The position numbers and the translations under genes were made by a program. A DNA stretch of 36,857 nt from the NCBI GenBank assembly GCA_022764505.1, contig JALEQJ010000061.1, positions 1 to 36,857 on the forward strand, given 5' to 3'. The notes under the pieces are model-generated. The model ran no database searches. It saw only the letters and a list, made by a program, of their open reading frames with translations, and was not told where the DNA came from. Position 1 is the first letter of the stretch. Every line of letters begins with the position of its first letter. Shown in pieces: positions 17,214 through 26,088 of this stretch. The stretch is from Phocaeicola sp. GTDB lineage: Bacteria; Bacteroidota; Bacteroidia; Bacteroidales; Bacteroidaceae.

Positions 17214-19070
17214 ATGAAGACATTTCAAGAACTTGGCGTCTCGGCAGATATACGCAGGGCCATAGAAGAAATGGGATATGAGAATCCCATGCCCGTACAA
17301 GAAGAAGTTATCCCTTATCTGCTTTCGGACGGCAATGATGTAGTCGCATTGGCACAAACCGGCACAGGAAAGACTGCGGCATTTGGTTTGCCTATCCTAC
17401 AAAAAATCAATATAAAAGAAGTTGTACCTCAGGCAATAGTGCTTTGTCCTACCAGAGAACTCTGCTTGCAAATAGCCGGAGATCTTACAGATTATTCCAA
17501 ATATATAACAGACCTCAAAATACTTCCGGTCTATGGTGGGTCTTCTATAGAAAGCCAAATTCGTAGCTTAAAGAAAGGAGTACACATCATCGTAGCTACT
17601 CCGGGAAGACTGATAGACCTTATGGAAAGAGGTGTGGCACGTCTGGATCAAGTGATTAACGTAATAATGGACGAAGCAGACGAAATGCTGAATATGGGTT
17701 TTACGGATAGTATCAATACTATATTGGAGAATATCCCCAAAGACAGAAATACTTTGATGTTCTCTGCTACTATGAGCGCAGAAATAGCACGCATAGCACG
17801 TACCTATCTTACCAATCCTAAAGAAATTACCATCGGCACAAAGAACGAGGGGAGTAATAATGTAAAGCATATAGGCTATGTAGTACAAGCCAAAGATAAG
17901 TATTTCGCTCTCAAACGTGTAGTAGACTTCTACCCGCAAGTCTATGGTATAGTTTTCTGTAGAACCAGAAAAGAAACCCAAGAAATAGCAGATATGCTTA
18001 TCAAGGACGGTTACAGTGCAGATGCTCTGCACGGAGAACTATCTCAACCACAGCGAGATCTTGTGATGCAAAAGTTCCGTCAGAGGCATTTGCAGCTCTT
18101 AGTGGCTACAGATGTAGCAGCCAGAGGATTGGACGTGAATGATCTTACGCACGTCATCAATTATGGTCTTCCGGACGATACGGAAAGCTATACACACAGA
18201 AGTGGACGTACCGGTAGAGCAGGGAAAACAGGAATCTCTATTGCCATTATGAATGTCCGTGAAAAGAGCAGAATGAAAGAGATAGAGCGCATCATCAAGA
18301 AAAAGTTTGAGCTGGCAGCATTGCCTACAGGAAAGGCAATCTGTGAGCAGCAACTTATCAAGGTGATAGATGACATAGAAAAGGTAAAGGTAAACGAAGG
18401 AGAAATAGAAACCTTTTTGCCCTCTATTTACAGAAAATGGGAGTGGCTCAGTAAGGAAGACCTTATCAAGCGTGTCGTGTCTATAGAGTTCAATAGATTT
18501 CTTGATTACTATCAGGACTTGGCAGACATAGAAGAAGTAAAATGGAGCGATGCCAAGAATGAACCCAAAGAACGGAAAGATAGAAAAGGGGGAGGTAGCG
18601 ACAAAGAAAAGACCTCCAGAAAGGCAGAGAAAGGTTTTGTGCGATTCTTCCTCAATGCAGGTAAGACAGATGGTATTTTCGCTACACAAATCATAGAGTT
18701 GATAAACAAGAACCTCAAACACAAGCGTGTAGAAATAGGTAGAATAGACCTTATGCAGAACTTCTCATTCTTCGAAGTGGCAGAGAAACAAGCCAATGCT
18801 GTACTCAAAGCCCTCTCCAAATCTTCTATAAAAGGTAGGAAAGTAGTAGTAGAAATAGCCGGAGAAAATACAGGAAAGAGTGATAAGGGAGGAAAGAAAA
18901 AAAGCAAAAATACTTCTACAGCTACCTCCAATAAACGTAGTAGAGAAGAACGTGGGTACACAGAGAAAAGAGGACCTATCCGTAAAGAAGATTGGATGGA
19001 ACTGATAGATGAACATCAGGGGGGATATGATTTTTCTGCCTTTAGCAAAAAAGGAAAAAAGAAAAAGTAA
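17214..19070 (+). CDS. DEAD-box ATP-dependent RNA helicase (DeaD/CsdA type)
   Basis: The 618-residue enzyme unwinds RNA duplexes, probably in ribosome assembly or cold adaptation. Two RecA-like domains carry all motifs: Q-motif region (about 1-30), AQTGTGKT (47-54), PTREL, GG, TPGR, DEAD (153-156), SAT (184-186), ARGLDV (303-308) and HRSGRTGR (328-335). A DbpA/CsdA-type RNA-binding domain lies at about 474-548 (GFVRFFLNAG to GRKVVVEIA). It is preceded by a Lys/Glu/Asp-rich linker and followed by a basic Lys/Ser tail. The gene is monocistronic: its own -7 element lies upstream and a terminator follows at 19087. Confidence 0.95.
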   Translation: MKTFQELGVSADIRRAIEEMGYENPMPVQEEVIPYLLSDGNDVVALAQTGTGKTAAFGLPILQKINIKEVVPQAIVLCPTRELCLQIAGDLTDYSKYITDLKILPVYGGSSIESQIRSLKKGVHIIVATPGRLIDLMERGVARLDQVINVIMDEADEMLNMGFTDSINTILENIPKDRNTLMFSATMSAEIARIARTYLTNPKEITIGTKNEGSNNVKHIGYVVQAKDKYFALKRVVDFYPQVYGIVFCRTRKETQEIADMLIKDGYSADALHGELSQPQRDLVMQKFRQRHLQLLVATDVAARGLDVNDLTHVINYGLPDDTESYTHRSGRTGRAGKTGISIAIMNVREKSRMKEIERIIKKKFELAALPTGKAICEQQLIKVIDDIEKVKVNEGEIETFLPSIYRKWEWLSKEDLIKRVVSIEFNRFLDYYQDLADIEEVKWSDAKNEPKERKDRKGGGSDKEKTSRKAEKGFVRFFLNAGKTDGIFATQIIELINKNLKHKRVEIGRIDLMQNFSFFEVAEKQANAVLKALSKSSIKGRKVVVEIAGENTGKSDKGGKKKSKNTSTATSNKRSREERGYTEKRGPIRKEDWMELIDEHQGGYDFSAFSKKGKKKK

Positions 19071-19086
19071 TTGTCAGAACGATGAG

Positions 19087-19114
19087 AGAGGGCTTTGGAA
19101 GTCCTCTTTTTTTA
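19087..19114 (+). terminator. Terminator after the RNA helicase
   Basis: AGAGGGCTT (19087-19095) pairs with AAGTCCTCT (19099-19107), with one G-T wobble and a TGG loop, followed by an 8-nt T-run reaching about 19113. Confidence 0.85.
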
Positions 19115-19183
19115 TCTCTTCCCGGTTCCACGAAGTGATGCTTGTGATCACGCTATCCGGCACGTCTGTAATAGTCTGTAGAG

Positions 19184-19276
19184 GGCTTGCTGATAGCAAG
19201 CCTTGCTATCACGATAAGATATGCTCCGTATCACGGAAAGAAGCCTTGCTATCATGATAAGATATGCTCGCTATCA
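19184..19276. repeat. Palindromic repeat cluster (REP/BIME-like)
   Basis: Two 36-bp direct repeats, 19198-19233 and 19241-19276, match at 33 of 36 positions; both begin AAGCCTTGCTATCA and share GATAAGATATGCTC. The first is overlapped by a hairpin, GGCTTGCT (19184-19191) with AGCAAGCC (19195-19202), and by a 10-bp palindrome TGATAGCAAG/CTTGCTATCA (19191-19211). The repeats lie between convergent genes (helicase on plus, acyltransferase on minus), the usual place for REP-type elements. No coding sequence is supported here. Confidence 0.7.
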
Positions 19277-19361
19277 GCGCAGGTTTATTATCGTATGAAA
19301 ATAGGGTAGGAGAACACAGACAAAAACTGTTGTTTTCGTCTTGCATAGCGTTCTTTTTCTT

Positions 19362-20354
19362 TTATTTCTTCTTGATCAATCTGCTTATGTATGGGGATAT
19401 ATGCCCTATAAGTATAGATAAAATCAGCGTTGCAAGGAATACATATATTGCACCAAATGAGTGGAAGCCAAAGGATACATTTTTATCTAAGACGGTAAAT
19501 GCCCATACAAAAAGTGGGTGCCAATAATAAATACGAGCAGAATGTTCTCTTCCGATAGTTTCTATAAATGACTCCTTCCCGAAGTCCTTATATTGTAAAG
19601 CGACCCAAAACCATGCAAATGCCGTAGGGTAAGTGAGAAGTAATGGACCCATTGGAGGCAAGCCATTGGAAAGGAAGTGAACGAAGACCGTTTCCATGTA
19701 TGCACAAATAGAAATGACAACCGCAAAATCTATAGCTCTATACTTCTTTAATACCGTTTCCCATTTGCGTGCAAGATAACCTATAGCAAGACAAGGAAGT
19801 GCGTAACTTATAAAATTCAGGACAAAAATAGAGGCAGTAGATCCATCTAATAGAAAACGGTAACGACCTATAAAAAGACCGAAGAAAGCGGGTATTATAA
19901 GCCAATGTATTCCTTTTCCCTTGAATATCCATAGATAAAAGCGAAATGCTAGGAGTCCCCAAAATAACGATACCAGATACCACAAATGCCCTCCATAACG
20001 GGAAGGTACAGAAACAAAAAGCCAACGAGCTATCATAGGAATTGTAGTAGGTAAACCATCTGGTGGTCCTAACAACACATATATGACGGTAAGAAAGAGT
20101 AGTAAACGAAGTGCTTTATATGCTCCTTTCATAACCCTTTGTGTTACTTTGGTGAGGTCGGGATTGTATAGAAAATACCCGGAAATGATAAAGAAACATG
20201 GAACGCCCACATCAAGAAATACAAATGATGTACCTTCCATAGGAGCATGCAGAACGACCACAAAGAAGACACACAGAGTTTTCAGTACGTATAGAGAACT
20301 TATACCTGTGGATTTTGTTTGAGCAGAGGTTATTTCTGGATTATATTGATCCAT
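19362..20354 (-). CDS. Acyltransferase family 3 integral membrane protein
   Basis: The 330-residue polytopic protein has about ten hydrophobic segments. The N-terminal signature of acyltransferase-3 enzymes is present: a histidine in FFVVVLHAP (His36), then DVGVPCFFIISGYF (48-61, family pattern D.F.V.SGF). Members move acetyl or other acyl groups to sugars of surface polysaccharides, LPS or peptidoglycan on the inner membrane; the acceptor here cannot be told. It stands alone on the minus strand with no glycan biosynthesis genes nearby. A weak -7-like element (TAACTTTA on the minus strand, plus 20390-20397) lies upstream. Confidence 0.87.
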   Translation of the reverse strand: MDQYNPEITSAQTKSTGISSLYVLKTLCVFFVVVLHAPMEGTSFVFLDVGVPCFFIISGYFLYNPDLTKVTQRVMKGAYKALRLLLFLTVIYVLLGPPDGLPTTIPMIARWLFVSVPSRYGGHLWYLVSLFWGLLAFRFYLWIFKGKGIHWLIIPAFFGLFIGRYRFLLDGSTASIFVLNFISYALPCLAIGYLARKWETVLKKYRAIDFAVVISICAYMETVFVHFLSNGLPPMGPLLLTYPTAFAWFWVALQYKDFGKESFIETIGREHSARIYYWHPLFVWAFTVLDKNVSFGFHSFGAIYVFLATLILSILIGHISPYISRLIKKK

Positions 20355-20467
20355 TATAGGGTAGATTTGCGTATGAGATTAAAACTGCGTAAAGTTAAAT
20401 AAATTCTGTGCCAGTCTCTTTCCGGGGAGTGAAAAACTGATGTTTAGTGCCTTCTTGAAATCTAGTC

Positions 20468-20508
20468 ATAAAAAAGGCGCACCAAACTTTAGAGTTTGAT
20501 ACGCCTTT
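20468..20508 (-). terminator. Terminator after DPP11 (minus strand)
   Basis: On the minus strand, AAAGGCG pairs with CGCCTTT as the outer stem (plus 20502-20508 with 20473-20479). The inner pairing continues to a tiny loop near 20490. Two A-C positions on the plus strand become G-U wobbles in minus-strand RNA, which favours that orientation. A U-run follows (plus 20470-20475). Confidence 0.85.
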
Positions 20509-20528
20509 CGGAGTGAGTTAGGAAAGTG

Positions 20529-22691
20529 TTATTTTACAATCTCCAGTTCTTCTATGAGTCTGCCACAACCGGCAAATTTGTCTATGATAAAGAGGGTATA
20601 CCTGATATCTACGCAAGCAGCACGCTGCAGTGCCGGATTGTAGGCTATATCTCCGGTAAGTCCTTCATAGTTTCTGTCAAATCCGGTGCCGATGAGTTCA
20701 CCTTTGGCATTGAATACAGGAGAACCTGAGTTTCCACCGGTGTTGTCTGTGCCTGTTACAAAGCAAAGTGGCATTCTGCCATCGGGGAGTGCGTAATGTC
20801 CGAAATCTTTCTTCGCATACAGTTCTTTGAGCTTAGCCGGTACTACAAACTCTGCATTATTGGGATCTTCTTTTTCCATCACACCGTCCAATGTGGTATA
20901 ATAAAGATAAGTTGCACCGTCTTTGGGAGTGTATGAGCCAACTTTTCCATAAGTGAGGCGAAGAGTAGAGTTGGCATCGGGATATACGGGAATACCTTTT
21001 GCTTTTTTGAAATCCAAGACCTTGCCTACCCAAACTTTGTGTGCTTGGTTATAAGCATTGGTTTCTGCCTTCATCTCTTTTTCTGTGAATTTGTATCCTT
21101 CTGCCACAGAGGAGGCATAGCGTGCTATGAGATCCTGTGTAGCAACTTCTACACTGGGTTTCATCAAGAAAGCTTCAAAACGCTCTTTGCTACCGAAGAT
21201 AGATGTATCAAAGCAGGCATCTACGAAAGCATTGATATTTCCACCAAAGTCTTTTTCTATGGTTTGGAAAATACTGATACGTTCTGCTGCCGGAATATAG
21301 GAAGCATAAAGAGAAAGCAGTTTCTTACTTACTTTACGGTCTACGGAAAGGTTATAGTCTTTGTTGAAGTACTTTTCTCCTTTCTCACGTAAGGTAGTTA
21401 TAGCATTGGCTGTTTTTGTAGCATCATTGGCTTGCAATGCTTCTATCAGTGCGTGGAGGGAAGGAGCTTTGGACATCTCTGTTCCCTGCATAAGAGCTTC
21501 GTAAATGGCTTGCTGACGATATACGTAGTTGAAGCGTTTCTTTACAATGTCTCTGATAGTTTGGAATGCTTGTTCGCCTTGTGTATCTCCCTGTGCTTTG
21601 CAGAAAGCCAAAACTTCTTCTTGTTCGCGCTTCTTTCTGTCCAAGACTTTCAGATTGACCAAACCTTCGTTCATACCGATGGCGTTCTTCCAATAGTTGG
21701 CAGAAGAAGCATACTTAGAAGCGTATTGAATACGTGTAGCCGGGTCTTTGCTCATTTCTTCGCCTAAGACTTGTAAGCGTGCTGTACGTATTTTATCACG
21801 CATAAAATTGGTGGTTTGCATACGTTCTTCTACCTCATCGCTGATCATATATCTCCAGTTACGTCCGGGAAATCCCATCACGAAGGTAAAGTCTCCTTCT
21901 TGTACGCCACGGGCATTGATGACGATGGATTTTTTTACTTCTAAGGGTACATTTTCTTTACTATAGTGGGCGGGATTTCCTTTCTTGTCTGCATAAATAC
22001 GGAAGAGAGAGAAATCTCCACAGTGGCGTGGCCACATCCAGTTGTCTGTATCTGCTCCGAACTTACCTATAGAAGATGGAGGCGCACCTACCATACGTAC
22101 ATCTTTGTACACGTTTTTCACAAAGAGGTAATACTTATTGCCTCCATAGAAGGCTTTCAGTTCCAAGATGCGAAATTCGTTGGTTTTGATTTTCTCTTTC
22201 TTTGCGAAGCGTGCAGCTACTTTGCTTAAGTAAGCGGGAGAAAGGTAATTCAAACCTTCCGGATCCGGATCTTTCTTGAGTTGTTCTTGCACGTAAGCAG
22301 TTACGTCCAGAATCTTGTCTATAAATGTAATGTCTAAGCCCTCGCAAGGAAGTTCTTCGGCATCGCTCATTGCCCAGAATCCATCTGTGAGATAGTCGTG
22401 TTCTACAGAGCTATGTTGCTGAATGTAGGAGTACCCACAGTGGTGATTGGTCAAAACCAATCCGCGCTTTGAGATAACTTCTGCCGTACAACCTCCATCA
22501 AAATGTACTACAGCATCTTTCAAACTGATATTTGTAGGACTGTAAATTTTGTCTATGGATAGATCCAATCCAAGCTCACGCATAACCACAGCATTTTGCT
22601 GTTTGATGTCTGTGAGCATCCACATACCCTCATCGGCAGAACCGATAAGGGCAGATGTGGAAAGTGCTAAGGTTAAGAATAGTTTTTTCAT
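20529..22691 (-). CDS. dpp11: S46 family dipeptidyl-peptidase DPP11 (Asp/Glu-specific)
   Basis: The 720-residue protein has a signal peptide (MKKLFLTLALSTSALIGSA, then DEGMW, the usual mature start of S46 enzymes) and acts in the periplasm. The catalytic triad is His84 (TNHHCGY), Asp226 (PRHCGDF) and Ser655 (GGNSGSP). Arg673 lies 18 residues after the serine, in GTGFDRN. In Porphyromonas gingivalis DPP11 an Arg at this position selects acidic P1 residues, so I call DPP11 rather than DPP7. It removes dipeptides from peptides with Asp or Glu at P1. It starts 7 bp after the DPP7 stop, so the two are co-transcribed. Confidence 0.92.
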   Translation of the reverse strand: MKKLFLTLALSTSALIGSADEGMWMLTDIKQQNAVVMRELGLDLSIDKIYSPTNISLKDAVVHFDGGCTAEVISKRGLVLTNHHCGYSYIQQHSSVEHDYLTDGFWAMSDAEELPCEGLDITFIDKILDVTAYVQEQLKKDPDPEGLNYLSPAYLSKVAARFAKKEKIKTNEFRILELKAFYGGNKYYLFVKNVYKDVRMVGAPPSSIGKFGADTDNWMWPRHCGDFSLFRIYADKKGNPAHYSKENVPLEVKKSIVINARGVQEGDFTFVMGFPGRNWRYMISDEVEERMQTTNFMRDKIRTARLQVLGEEMSKDPATRIQYASKYASSANYWKNAIGMNEGLVNLKVLDRKKREQEEVLAFCKAQGDTQGEQAFQTIRDIVKKRFNYVYRQQAIYEALMQGTEMSKAPSLHALIEALQANDATKTANAITTLREKGEKYFNKDYNLSVDRKVSKKLLSLYASYIPAAERISIFQTIEKDFGGNINAFVDACFDTSIFGSKERFEAFLMKPSVEVATQDLIARYASSVAEGYKFTEKEMKAETNAYNQAHKVWVGKVLDFKKAKGIPVYPDANSTLRLTYGKVGSYTPKDGATYLYYTTLDGVMEKEDPNNAEFVVPAKLKELYAKKDFGHYALPDGRMPLCFVTGTDNTGGNSGSPVFNAKGELIGTGFDRNYEGLTGDIAYNPALQRAACVDIRYTLFIIDKFAGCGRLIEELEIVK

Positions 22692-22698
22692 ACAAGGA

Positions 22699-24876
22699 TT
22701 ATTCTACGATGTGCATTTCGTCAATCAAGTTCTTGCAACCTCCGAGTTTCTCCACTATGAAGAGGACATAGCGTATATCTACAGAGATTGTGCGTTGTTT
22801 CTTATTGTCAAAATTGATGTCTCCACTGAGTGATTCCCAGTTGCCATCGAAAGCAGTTCCTATGAGTTCGCCATTTCCATTCATCACCGGAGAACCTGAG
22901 TTCCCTCCTGTAATGTCATTGTTACTCAAGAAGCAGGTAGGCATTTCTCCATTAGGCAGTGCATAGCGACCAAAGTCTTTTGCTTCGTAGAGTTCTTTGA
23001 GTTTGGCAGGTACACGGAATTCCGGGTTGGTAGGATCTTCTTTTTCCATTACACCCTTCAGTGTAGTGTAGTATTGGTATTGTATGCCGTTCTTTGGTTC
23101 ATAACCTTTCACGTTTCCGTAAGTAAGGCGCATAGTAAAGTTGGCATCGGAAGCTTTTGGAGTAGGTGCATACATTTCGCAGAGACCTCTTACATAGGTT
23201 TTATGATAGAGATTGATGTCTTTGCTAAGCAGACTTACTGTAGAACTCAATTTCTCAAACTTGTCCATAATGTCTACGGTATATTTTATATGGAGGTCGT
23301 TTTCTAATGCTTCTACAGTAGGATTGCTGATGAATGCGTTGAAGTTTTCTTCGTTGGCAAAGATACTTTTGTTATAACAAGCATCTATGAATGCATTGAT
23401 ATCTCCTCCGAATTGTGCCTGAATGGTTTCGTAGAAAGCAGGAAGATCTGTTTGGGCTACTTTTTTTGCATAGAGTGGAAGCAATGCTTTGGCTACTTTA
23501 CGGTCTACTTCGTGGTCGTAGTCTTTATTGTGTATGTTCTTGTATGCTGTTTTTAGAGCTTCTACTTGCTTTGCTATTTCTTTTTTATTCTTTTTGGTCA
23601 ATGCTTCTGCCAGTTTTTCCGCAGTTTTTATAGGTGCACGGAATTCTATGCCGGACAAGAATACTTCTGTGAAATAAGTAAGTGTTCTACGAGGTTCACT
23701 TACCTTGGCTACATAATCGTTTATTTGTCCTACTACTTGTGCGTATGCTTCATTGTTTTGTGCTTTGGCGAATGCTTGGAATTGTTCTTCTTGCGCCAAT
23801 TTAGCTTGTAGTACGTTATTATCCTTGATGGCTTTGTTCATACCGATGGAGTTTTTCCAATAGTTGGAAGAACCTGCAAACTTGCTGGCATATTGGATAC
23901 GTGTTTTGTCGCTTGCAGCCATTGCTTCACGTAAAACAGCCAAGCGTGCGCCACGAACGTCTATGCGAGGAGTATTTCCTGTTTCCATACGTAGGCGAAC
24001 TTCGCTTTCTGTGAGGTAACGATTGGTAGTACCGGGAAAGCCCATAATCATAGCATAATCTCCTTCTTGTAAACCTTTCAGTGATATGGTGAGGAATTTT
24101 TTTGCCTTGAGAGGGATATTGTCTTTGTGGTAGTCTGCCGGATTTCCGTTTTTGTCTGTGTACACACGGAACATAGAGAAGTCTCCGGTATGGCGTGGCC
24201 ACATCCAGTTGTCTGTTTCTCCACCGAATTTACCTACGGAAGAAGGAGGAGCGGCTACCATACGTACATCATTGTAAGTCTTGATGTAGAAAAGGTAGAA
24301 TCTGTTTCCTTCGTAGAAAGGAAGAGCGAGGGTAGAAATGCCGGGCATTTTGGCATATTCACTTTTCTTGAGAGCTTCTGCTGCTATTTTCTGTAGATAA
24401 GCGCGACCGAAGGTTTCTATTTCTGTTACCTTACCACTCTTTACGTCTTCATTTACCTGATTTGTGAGGTCTACTATCTTTTCTATAAACTTGAAAGTCA
24501 ATCCCGGAGTAGGAAGTTCTTCTGAGAAACTCTTTGCCCAAAATCCATTTGTAAGATAGTCGTGCTCTACAGAGCTGTGTTGTTGAATCGCATCGTATCC
24601 GCAGTGGTGATTGGTGAGAATTAGTCCGTTAGGAGAAATAATCTCACCGGTACAACCACGTCCGAATATCCCTACTGCATCTTTCAAAGAAACAGCATTA
24701 GGGTTATAAATTTCGTTGATATCCATTTTCAGACCTTGTGCTTTCATTCGGTCTGCCAAGTTTTGCTCTTGCATCATCTGTAAGAGCCACATACCTTCGT
24801 CTGCTTTTACAGCAGTAGGAGCGGTAGCCATACACAAAAGTGTTATGGCGATAGCTTTGAACTTTTTCATTTTCAT
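22699..24876 (-). CDS. dpp7: S46 family dipeptidyl-peptidase DPP7 (hydrophobic-preferring)
   Basis: The 725-residue protein has a signal peptide ending near VKA before DEGMW and is periplasmic. Catalytic residues are His91 (TNHHCGY), the Asp of PRHTGDF and Ser660 (GGNSGSP). The residue 18 after the serine is Gly678 (GTAFDGN), as in DPP7-type enzymes, where a Gly in place of Arg goes with hydrophobic P1 preference. The start could also be the Met at codon 3. With DPP11 it covers most dipeptide classes and fits an organism that lives on peptides. The upstream gap of about 245 bp has a -7-like element on this strand. Confidence 0.92.
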   Translation of the reverse strand: MKMKKFKAIAITLLCMATAPTAVKADEGMWLLQMMQEQNLADRMKAQGLKMDINEIYNPNAVSLKDAVGIFGRGCTGEIISPNGLILTNHHCGYDAIQQHSSVEHDYLTNGFWAKSFSEELPTPGLTFKFIEKIVDLTNQVNEDVKSGKVTEIETFGRAYLQKIAAEALKKSEYAKMPGISTLALPFYEGNRFYLFYIKTYNDVRMVAAPPSSVGKFGGETDNWMWPRHTGDFSMFRVYTDKNGNPADYHKDNIPLKAKKFLTISLKGLQEGDYAMIMGFPGTTNRYLTESEVRLRMETGNTPRIDVRGARLAVLREAMAASDKTRIQYASKFAGSSNYWKNSIGMNKAIKDNNVLQAKLAQEEQFQAFAKAQNNEAYAQVVGQINDYVAKVSEPRRTLTYFTEVFLSGIEFRAPIKTAEKLAEALTKKNKKEIAKQVEALKTAYKNIHNKDYDHEVDRKVAKALLPLYAKKVAQTDLPAFYETIQAQFGGDINAFIDACYNKSIFANEENFNAFISNPTVEALENDLHIKYTVDIMDKFEKLSSTVSLLSKDINLYHKTYVRGLCEMYAPTPKASDANFTMRLTYGNVKGYEPKNGIQYQYYTTLKGVMEKEDPTNPEFRVPAKLKELYEAKDFGRYALPNGEMPTCFLSNNDITGGNSGSPVMNGNGELIGTAFDGNWESLSGDINFDNKKQRTISVDIRYVLFIVEKLGGCKNLIDEMHIVE

Positions 24877-24932
24877 TCTGTTCTTATCTTAATGGTGTTT
24901 GTAATAATTATTATAGTTAATTAGCTTGTATG

Positions 24933-24940
24933 CAAATATA
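24933..24940 (-). promoter_or_regulatory. -7 element upstream of dpp7 (minus strand)
   Basis: On the minus strand this reads TATATTTG, a full match to TAnnTTTG, 57 bp before the dpp7 start. No TTTG is visible at the -33 distance, so the promoter call is partial. Confidence 0.4.
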
Positions 24941-25061
24941 AGAGTTGTTTTTTGTTTTTCTTGAGCTGAATGTTATAGTTTTCTTTGTTTATACACCAAT
25001 AAGTTAGTGTTTTATGATAGGAGGGAGGCGAAAGACTTGTTTAATCCTTTCTTTTTGTAAG

Positions 25062-25098
25062 AAAAAAGCCCAGTGTACGGGGTGTATCACTGAGCTTT
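25062..25098 (-). terminator. Terminator after the hydroxyacid dehydrogenase (minus strand)
   Basis: On the minus strand AAAGCTCAGTG (plus 25088-25098) pairs with CACTGGGCTTT (plus 25065-25075), with one wobble, followed by a U-run (plus 25062-25067). Confidence 0.85.
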
Positions 25099-25121
25099 CC
25101 TTGTATTGTTTGTGTAGCTGT

Positions 25122-26084
25122 TTATCGGGCTACATTATTGATAGGTGTACCTTTTTGCCATTGTTCCAAGTTCTCTACAGCTTGTTTCATAAGGCGCACA
25201 CGTGCTTCGTAAGTAGCCCAAGCAATATGTGGTGTGATAAAACAGTTTTCCACTTTTAGCAATGGGTTGTCTGCACGAGGAGGTTCTGTAGATAGTACAT
25301 CTACACCTGCGGCAAGAAGTTTTCCTGCACGTAACGCATCTGCCAAGTCTTGTTCATTTATCAAACCACCTCTGCCTAAGTTTAAGAAAATGGCTTTGTC
25401 TTTCATTTTGGCTATGGAAGTAGCGTTGATCATTTCTTTGTTTTGAGCTGTGAGTGGGCAGTGCAGGCTGATGACATCGCAAACTGCATATAACTCGTCC
25501 AAATCTGCTGCTTTGCGTATGCCTTCCGGTAACTCACTTTGTGCTTTGGAACTCTGTACCCAAACTTCCATACCGAGGGCTTGTGCGATGCGTGCTGTAG
25601 CACTTCCTGTATTGCCGAAGCCTACAATACCCATACGCTTTCCTGCCAATTCTATGAGCGGAGTATTCCAATAGCAGAACTCTGCATTGCTGTCCCATCT
25701 GCCATTGTGTACTTCGTCTGCATAGTGTCCTACACGTTGAGTAATGTTCAATAGGTGTGCAAATACCATTTGTGCTACAGACATAGTGCTGTATGCAGGG
25801 ATATTGGTTACCACGATACCTTTTTCTTTGGCAGCATCGGTGTCTACAATATTGAAACCTGTAGCTAATACACCGATGTATTTCAATTCCGGCAGGGCTG
25901 CGATGGTAGCTGCGGTGAAAGGAACTTTGTTTGTAAGGGCTATGGTAGCTCCTTGCATACGTTCTACTACTTGTGTGGCAGGTGTACTTTCGTAAATAAC
26001 CACCTCGCCTAATGCTTTGAGCGGTGCCCAAGATAATTCTTCATTGGGATTTAGGGTAATCCCGTCTAATACTACAATTTTCAT
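25122..26084 (-). CDS. D-2-hydroxyacid dehydrogenase (glycerate dehydrogenase-like)
   Basis: The 320-residue NAD-dependent enzyme interconverts a 2-oxoacid and its D-hydroxyacid in the cytoplasm. The Rossmann fingerprint is GFGNTG (155-160) in MGIVGFGNTGSATARIA. The catalytic set is Arg238 (NLGRGGLINE), Glu267 (LSTEPP) and His286 (TPHIAWA). The overall pattern resembles glycerate/hydroxypyruvate reductases (HprA-like), but the substrate is not fixed by sequence alone. It starts 4 bp after the rarA stop and is probably made from the rarA transcript. Confidence 0.9.
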   Translation of the reverse strand: MKIVVLDGITLNPNEELSWAPLKALGEVVIYESTPATQVVERMQGATIALTNKVPFTAATIAALPELKYIGVLATGFNIVDTDAAKEKGIVVTNIPAYSTMSVAQMVFAHLLNITQRVGHYADEVHNGRWDSNAEFCYWNTPLIELAGKRMGIVGFGNTGSATARIAQALGMEVWVQSSKAQSELPEGIRKAADLDELYAVCDVISLHCPLTAQNKEMINATSIAKMKDKAIFLNLGRGGLINEQDLADALRAGKLLAAGVDVLSTEPPRADNPLLKVENCFITPHIAWATYEARVRLMKQAVENLEQWQKGTPINNVAR

Positions 26085-26088
26085 AAGG

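Noticed and set aside
19184-19276. CRISPR array
   Set aside because: Only two repeat units, a 7-bp spacer between them, imperfect repeats and no cas genes; better explained as REP-like repeats.
19009-19527. Two plus-strand frames after the helicase (82 and 87 codons)
   Set aside because: They run through the terminator, the palindromic repeats and the antisense of the acyltransferase; no start signals or motifs.
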